Assembly (NCBI GenBank): GCA_900755985.1
Contig: CAAEIL010000297.1
Span: 1-16,056 of the forward strand
DNA length: 16,056 nucleotides
Direction of reading: 5' to 3'
DNA from: Bacteroidales bacterium
Lineage (GTDB): Bacteria > Bacteroidota > Bacteroidia > Bacteroidales > Muribaculaceae
This document shows, one piece after another, positions 13,972 to 16,056 of this stretch (positions are counted from its first letter, which is position 1; every line of letters begins with the position of its first letter). The position numbers and the translations under genes were made by a program. The notes beneath the pieces were generated by a model, which saw nothing but the letters and a program-made list of their open reading frames with translations, was not told the DNA's origin and searched no databases.

Positions 13972-14229
13972 CTACATACCGCCGTCATCGCTGTATTCGT
14001 CGAGGACGTCCCATACCGATTCGCGATTTGCAAGGTACTCTTCGCCGAAATCGCTGAAGCCATGACGTTCGCTCAGCGAATTTTCCTCGCACCAGGTACG
14101 GTAGTCAGCTTGCAGTTCCGGGTCGTCGGCAACAATGCGTTTGAACTCCGCTTCGGCCACGTCGAGACTGCGGTGCTCATCAATCAGCGAGATAAAGAAT
14201 TGAGTGATGTTTGTAGAGTCTTCGTACAT
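13972..14229 (-). CDS. Small acidic hypothetical protein, Bacteroidales type
   Basis: An 85-residue protein, MYEDSTNITQFFISLIDEHR at the N-terminus, with no family name that I can assign. It is acidic and predicted helical, with a WCEENSLSERHGF centre and an EYSDDGGM end; no signal peptide, metal motif or DNA-binding motif is evident. I believe similar short proteins with an N-terminal NIT-FF pattern occur in other Bacteroidales. The ATG at 14227-14229 is preferred because a predicted promoter would start transcription near 14259, leaving a 30-base leader. An ATG at 14253 (MSNFKSLS) or a TTG at 14268 would start at or before the transcript end. It is the first gene of the minus-strand run and may be cotranscribed with aguA. 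Confidence 0.65.
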   Translation of the reverse strand: MYEDSTNITQFFISLIDEHRSLDVAEAEFKRIVADDPELQADYRTWCEENSLSERHGFSDFGEEYLANRESVWDVLDEYSDDGGM

Positions 14230-14265
14230 TGACAAAGATTTGAAGTTTGACATGGTTTGAATTGC

Positions 14266-14295
14266 CAAAGATACAAATTAAGTTCGGGATAGCAA
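14266..14295 (-). promoter_or_regulatory. Promoter heading the small protein-aguA-aguB-cysK-cysE-crcB run
   Basis: On the minus strand, TATCTTTG (14266-14273) matches the -7 consensus, and a TTG (14293-14295) sits 19 bases upstream as the -33. The genes below it are all on one strand with gaps of 93 bases or less, so it could serve all of them. A weaker TATTTTTA just before aguA could be a second start point. Confidence 0.55.
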
Positions 14296-14417
14296 TACCG
14301 GTCCGATTAAATATTGTTAATATTCTGCGGACTGCGCTATTTATCGGCATTTTGTGATGCTTGTGGATCGCATTATTTAAAGAACCAATTTGTGGTATCG
14401 AATGTTTAATTATCAAA

Positions 14418-14452
14418 GTGCTTTATCATTATAAGCTTAGGATAAAGCGCAC
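14418..14452 (+). repeat. Inverted repeat upstream of the DUF4136 gene
   Basis: GCTTTATC (14420-14427) and GATAAAGC (14441-14448) are perfect inverted copies 13 bases apart, with a TAAGCTTA palindrome centred between them. The outer bases GT and AC also match apart from an inserted GC. It lies in the divergent region, about 45 bases before the plus-strand gene, and could be an operator. No consensus -7 element is evident nearby. Confidence 0.5.
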
Positions 14453-14495
14453 TACACTAATGCACAATCTTTAACTTAATTCAAAATATACTACT

Positions 14496-15128
14496 ATGAA
14501 AAAGTTACTTATGCTTCTGACCGGAATTATGGCGCTGTCGCTCAGTTCTTGCTCGCCGTTCACGCTGGTAAATTCAGAGACTTTTAACAATGCCGACCTT
14601 GCATCGTACAAGACTTTCCACATCGTCACCCCCGACCAGGGCAAGATGATCCCCGGCATGCAGATGGTCACATACTACAACATCGCTGCGGCCATACGTC
14701 AGCAGATGGTAATCCGTGGCTACACCGAAGACCCTCAGTCGCCCCTTCTTATTAACATAGGTCTTACTGTACATCGCGAGATAGATACCGAACCGGCATC
14801 GTGGGTTTACGGACCCGCTTACAGACCATACTGGGGTCCGGCGTGGGGCGGATATGCACCGTTCTATATGTATCCTTATTCATATTACTGGCCGCAGCCT
14901 GATCCTAATGCCCAAGTCATTACCGGTATATATCGCGAAGGCGTATTGACTATGGATTTGGTTAATTTGCCCGAAAAACTGCCGTTGTACACTGCCTCGG
15001 TAGCAACAATTCTGAATAACGGCGAAGGCCAGTCTGCCGAGTTCCGCAATCTTCAGGGCATTAACGAAGCTGTTCAGACATTGTTCTCGCGATTCCCGGT
15101 TCCCGTTCTGCCTCAGTACCGAAAGTAG
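14496..15128 (+). CDS. DUF4136-family lipoprotein
   Basis: A 210-residue lipoprotein. The signal MKKLLMLLTGIMALSLSSC gives a clear lipobox (LSSC, Cys19), so the mature protein is anchored by lipid in the envelope. The domain resembles DUF4136: an early LASYKTFHIV strand, an IAAAIRQQMVIRGY helix, and LLINIGLTVHRE. Its function is unknown in general. A Tyr/Pro/Trp-rich loop occupies about residues 101-138 (GPAYRPYWGPAWGGYAPFY and onward), and ITGIYREGVLTMDLV follows. There is no acidic export signal after the cysteine. It is transcribed away from the small protein/aguA run and ends before terminator-like hairpins, so it is probably a single-gene unit. The leader contains AATCTTTAACTT, shared with the LytTR gene leader. 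Confidence 0.85.
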   Translation: MKKLLMLLTGIMALSLSSCSPFTLVNSETFNNADLASYKTFHIVTPDQGKMIPGMQMVTYYNIAAAIRQQMVIRGYTEDPQSPLLINIGLTVHREIDTEPASWVYGPAYRPYWGPAWGGYAPFYMYPYSYYWPQPDPNAQVITGIYREGVLTMDLVNLPEKLPLYTASVATILNNGEGQSAEFRNLQGINEAVQTLFSRFPVPVLPQYRK

Positions 15129-15551
15129 AAATCAGTTGTGGCTGTGAATGACATCCGGGTCCGGTATCGGCATGTCCTTCACTGCCTGCCCGGTACCCAC
15201 TTTTAACTTGCTTGTCGCCGGGAAATATGTTCCTGAAACTGCATACACCGAAAGATGAGGCTGTGTCAGAATAGGTGCAGCCTCTTTTCACGACATCTTG
15301 TAAACCCATTATACAAGGCCCTGACTTTCATTAGCCGGGGCTTTGCTTTGCCTCAAAAAAGTTTTTGTAGCATCACTCTTGACGCAATATTGCCCTAAAT
15401 AAATTTACAGAATTGACATCAGACCGATGGTGTCTGTGTCAGGCTTATCCTGAGCGCTTGCGGGTGACACAAGTACCTATGTGCTCCGAAAAGTCTTTCA
15501 GGGCAATTTTTGGACCTTATGCGCGTTATTATTTGAGTAGCTATTTTTAAT
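15129..15551. other. Intergenic region with stacked terminator-like hairpins, no gene
   Basis: No coding frame or RNA gene is recognised in these 423 bases. The first half carries 3'-end structures for the DUF4136 gene. One is an imperfect hairpin, GGGTCCGG (15157-15164) with CCGGTACCC (15190-15198). Another is the hairpin at 15257-15284. The second half should hold the promoter of the receptor gene. TTTTTGG at 15507-15513 and ATTATTTG at 15528-15535 are only a poor match to the consensus, so the start site is undecided. Confidence 0.55.
15257..15288 (+). terminator. Rho-independent terminator after the DUF4136 gene
   Basis: GAGGCTG (15257-15263) and CAGCCTC (15278-15284) form a perfect seven-base stem followed at once by TTTT. 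The distance from the DUF4136 stop (about 130 bases) and the earlier weaker hairpin suggest two-step termination. Confidence 0.7.
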
Positions 15552-16056
15552 ATGAACATACGCAAAACCATCATATCACTTTGTGCCATGATCTGTGTCA
15601 TGGCTATTGCGCTGGTTCCGACACCGACCGATGCTGCCGTTCAGTCGCGTCCGCGTGTCGTAATTCCTGCACCCGAGCCTGAACAGAAAAGCACTCCGCT
15701 ATCGGCTGTCAAGAGCAAAAACGTGAAAATCAGTGGCAAAATCACCGACGAGAATAATGAGCCTCTTGAGTTTGCCACTATACGCATAGCCGGTAAGATG
15801 ATAGGCGCCACTTCGGGCCTTGACGGCACTTACTCGTTGACTTGTCCCGCACAGGATACTATCCGCGTTGAATTTTCGTGTATTGGATATGAGGATTCGC
15901 GCCGTCGTCTTGTCGGTGCGTCGGGCGATGTCACACTCAATGTCAAACTCTTGCCTAAGACCTACACCCTCGAGGGTGTAGAAGTCACCGAGGTGCGCAA
16001 GCAGACCGGCGCTATGCAAAATCTTGATGTCAAGGATATTAAGATTTCGCCTGATG
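15552..16056 (+). CDS. TonB-dependent receptor-like protein with carboxypeptidase-regulatory-like domain, 5' part
   Basis: The open frame from ATG 15552 runs off the right edge after 168 codons. A signal peptide is evident (MNIRKTIISLCAMICVMAIA, then LVPTPTDAA). A Pro-rich spacer follows. Next comes a CarboxypepD_reg-like beta-sandwich: ISGKITDENNEPLEFATIRI, then GLDGTYSLTCP, then EFSCIGYEDSRR. The end, LEGVEVTEVRKQTGAMQNLDV, looks like the start of a TonB plug domain. This order is that of outer-membrane TonB-dependent receptors in Bacteroidetes, which import ligands using proton-motive force. The substrate cannot be judged, and whether a SusD-like partner follows is outside the window. A non-receptor protein with only the regulatory-like domain remains possible but less likely. 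Confidence 0.85.
   Translation, partial: MNIRKTIISLCAMICVMAIALVPTPTDAAVQSRPRVVIPAPEPEQKSTPLSAVKSKNVKISGKITDENNEPLEFATIRIAGKMIGATSGLDGTYSLTCPAQDTIRVEFSCIGYEDSRRRLVGASGDVTLNVKLLPKTYTLEGVEVTEVRKQTGAMQNLDVKDIKISPD

Overview
The window looks like chromosomal DNA of a gut-type Bacteroidales bacterium. The Muribaculaceae/Bacteroidaceae are the best guess. This rests on family content (DUF4270 and DUF4136 lipoproteins, a BspA-like leucine-rich-repeat protein, a carboxypeptidase-regulatory-like/TonB receptor start, a short GT5 protein), on Bacteroidetes-type promoters (TTTG, about 20 bases, then TAnnTTTG), and on the near absence of Shine-Dalgarno sequences. No database search was possible, so the taxon is inference.

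Layout. Positions 1-138 hold the C-terminal end of an IS1595/ISXO2-type transposase. A secreted LRR protein follows (196-1503) and is cut by one in-frame TAG. ruvA (1757-2344) is intact and converges on a DUF4270 lipoprotein gene (2440-3825, minus) across a bidirectional terminator. Just upstream of the DUF4270 gene is a half-length glycogen-synthase-like protein (3881-4693, minus) that has lost the usual synthase motifs. Across a 427-base AT-rich divergent region lies a tight two-gene operon of rubrerythrin and a flavin-reductase/rubredoxin fusion (5121-6310). Together they form a likely NAD(P)H-to-peroxide electron chain. A stand-alone LytTR regulator (6691-7068) is followed by a lysine-free, Asp-rich protein with an EF-hand-like loop (7182-7676). 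That pair is the least explained part of the window.

The minus strand then carries a secreted GH13 alpha-amylase resembling Bacillus AmyE (7912-9342), with its own good promoter. A run of closely spaced minus-strand genes reads from 14229 down to 9575: small acidic protein, aguA, aguB, cysK, cysE, crcB. aguA and aguB convert agmatine to putrescine through N-carbamoylputrescine. cysK and cysE make cysteine from serine and overlap by four bases. crcB is a fluoride channel. A divergent DUF4136 lipoprotein gene (14496-15128) and the 5' end of a TonB-dependent-receptor-like gene (15552 to the window edge) close the window.

Most genes are ordinary housekeeping or envelope functions. The points most worth a second look are the LytTR/acidic-protein pair with hairpins at predicted transcript 5' ends, the apparently non-catalytic GT5 half-protein next to DUF4270, the AmyE-like amylase in a Bacteroidales setting, and the nonsense-interrupted LRR gene beside an insertion sequence.
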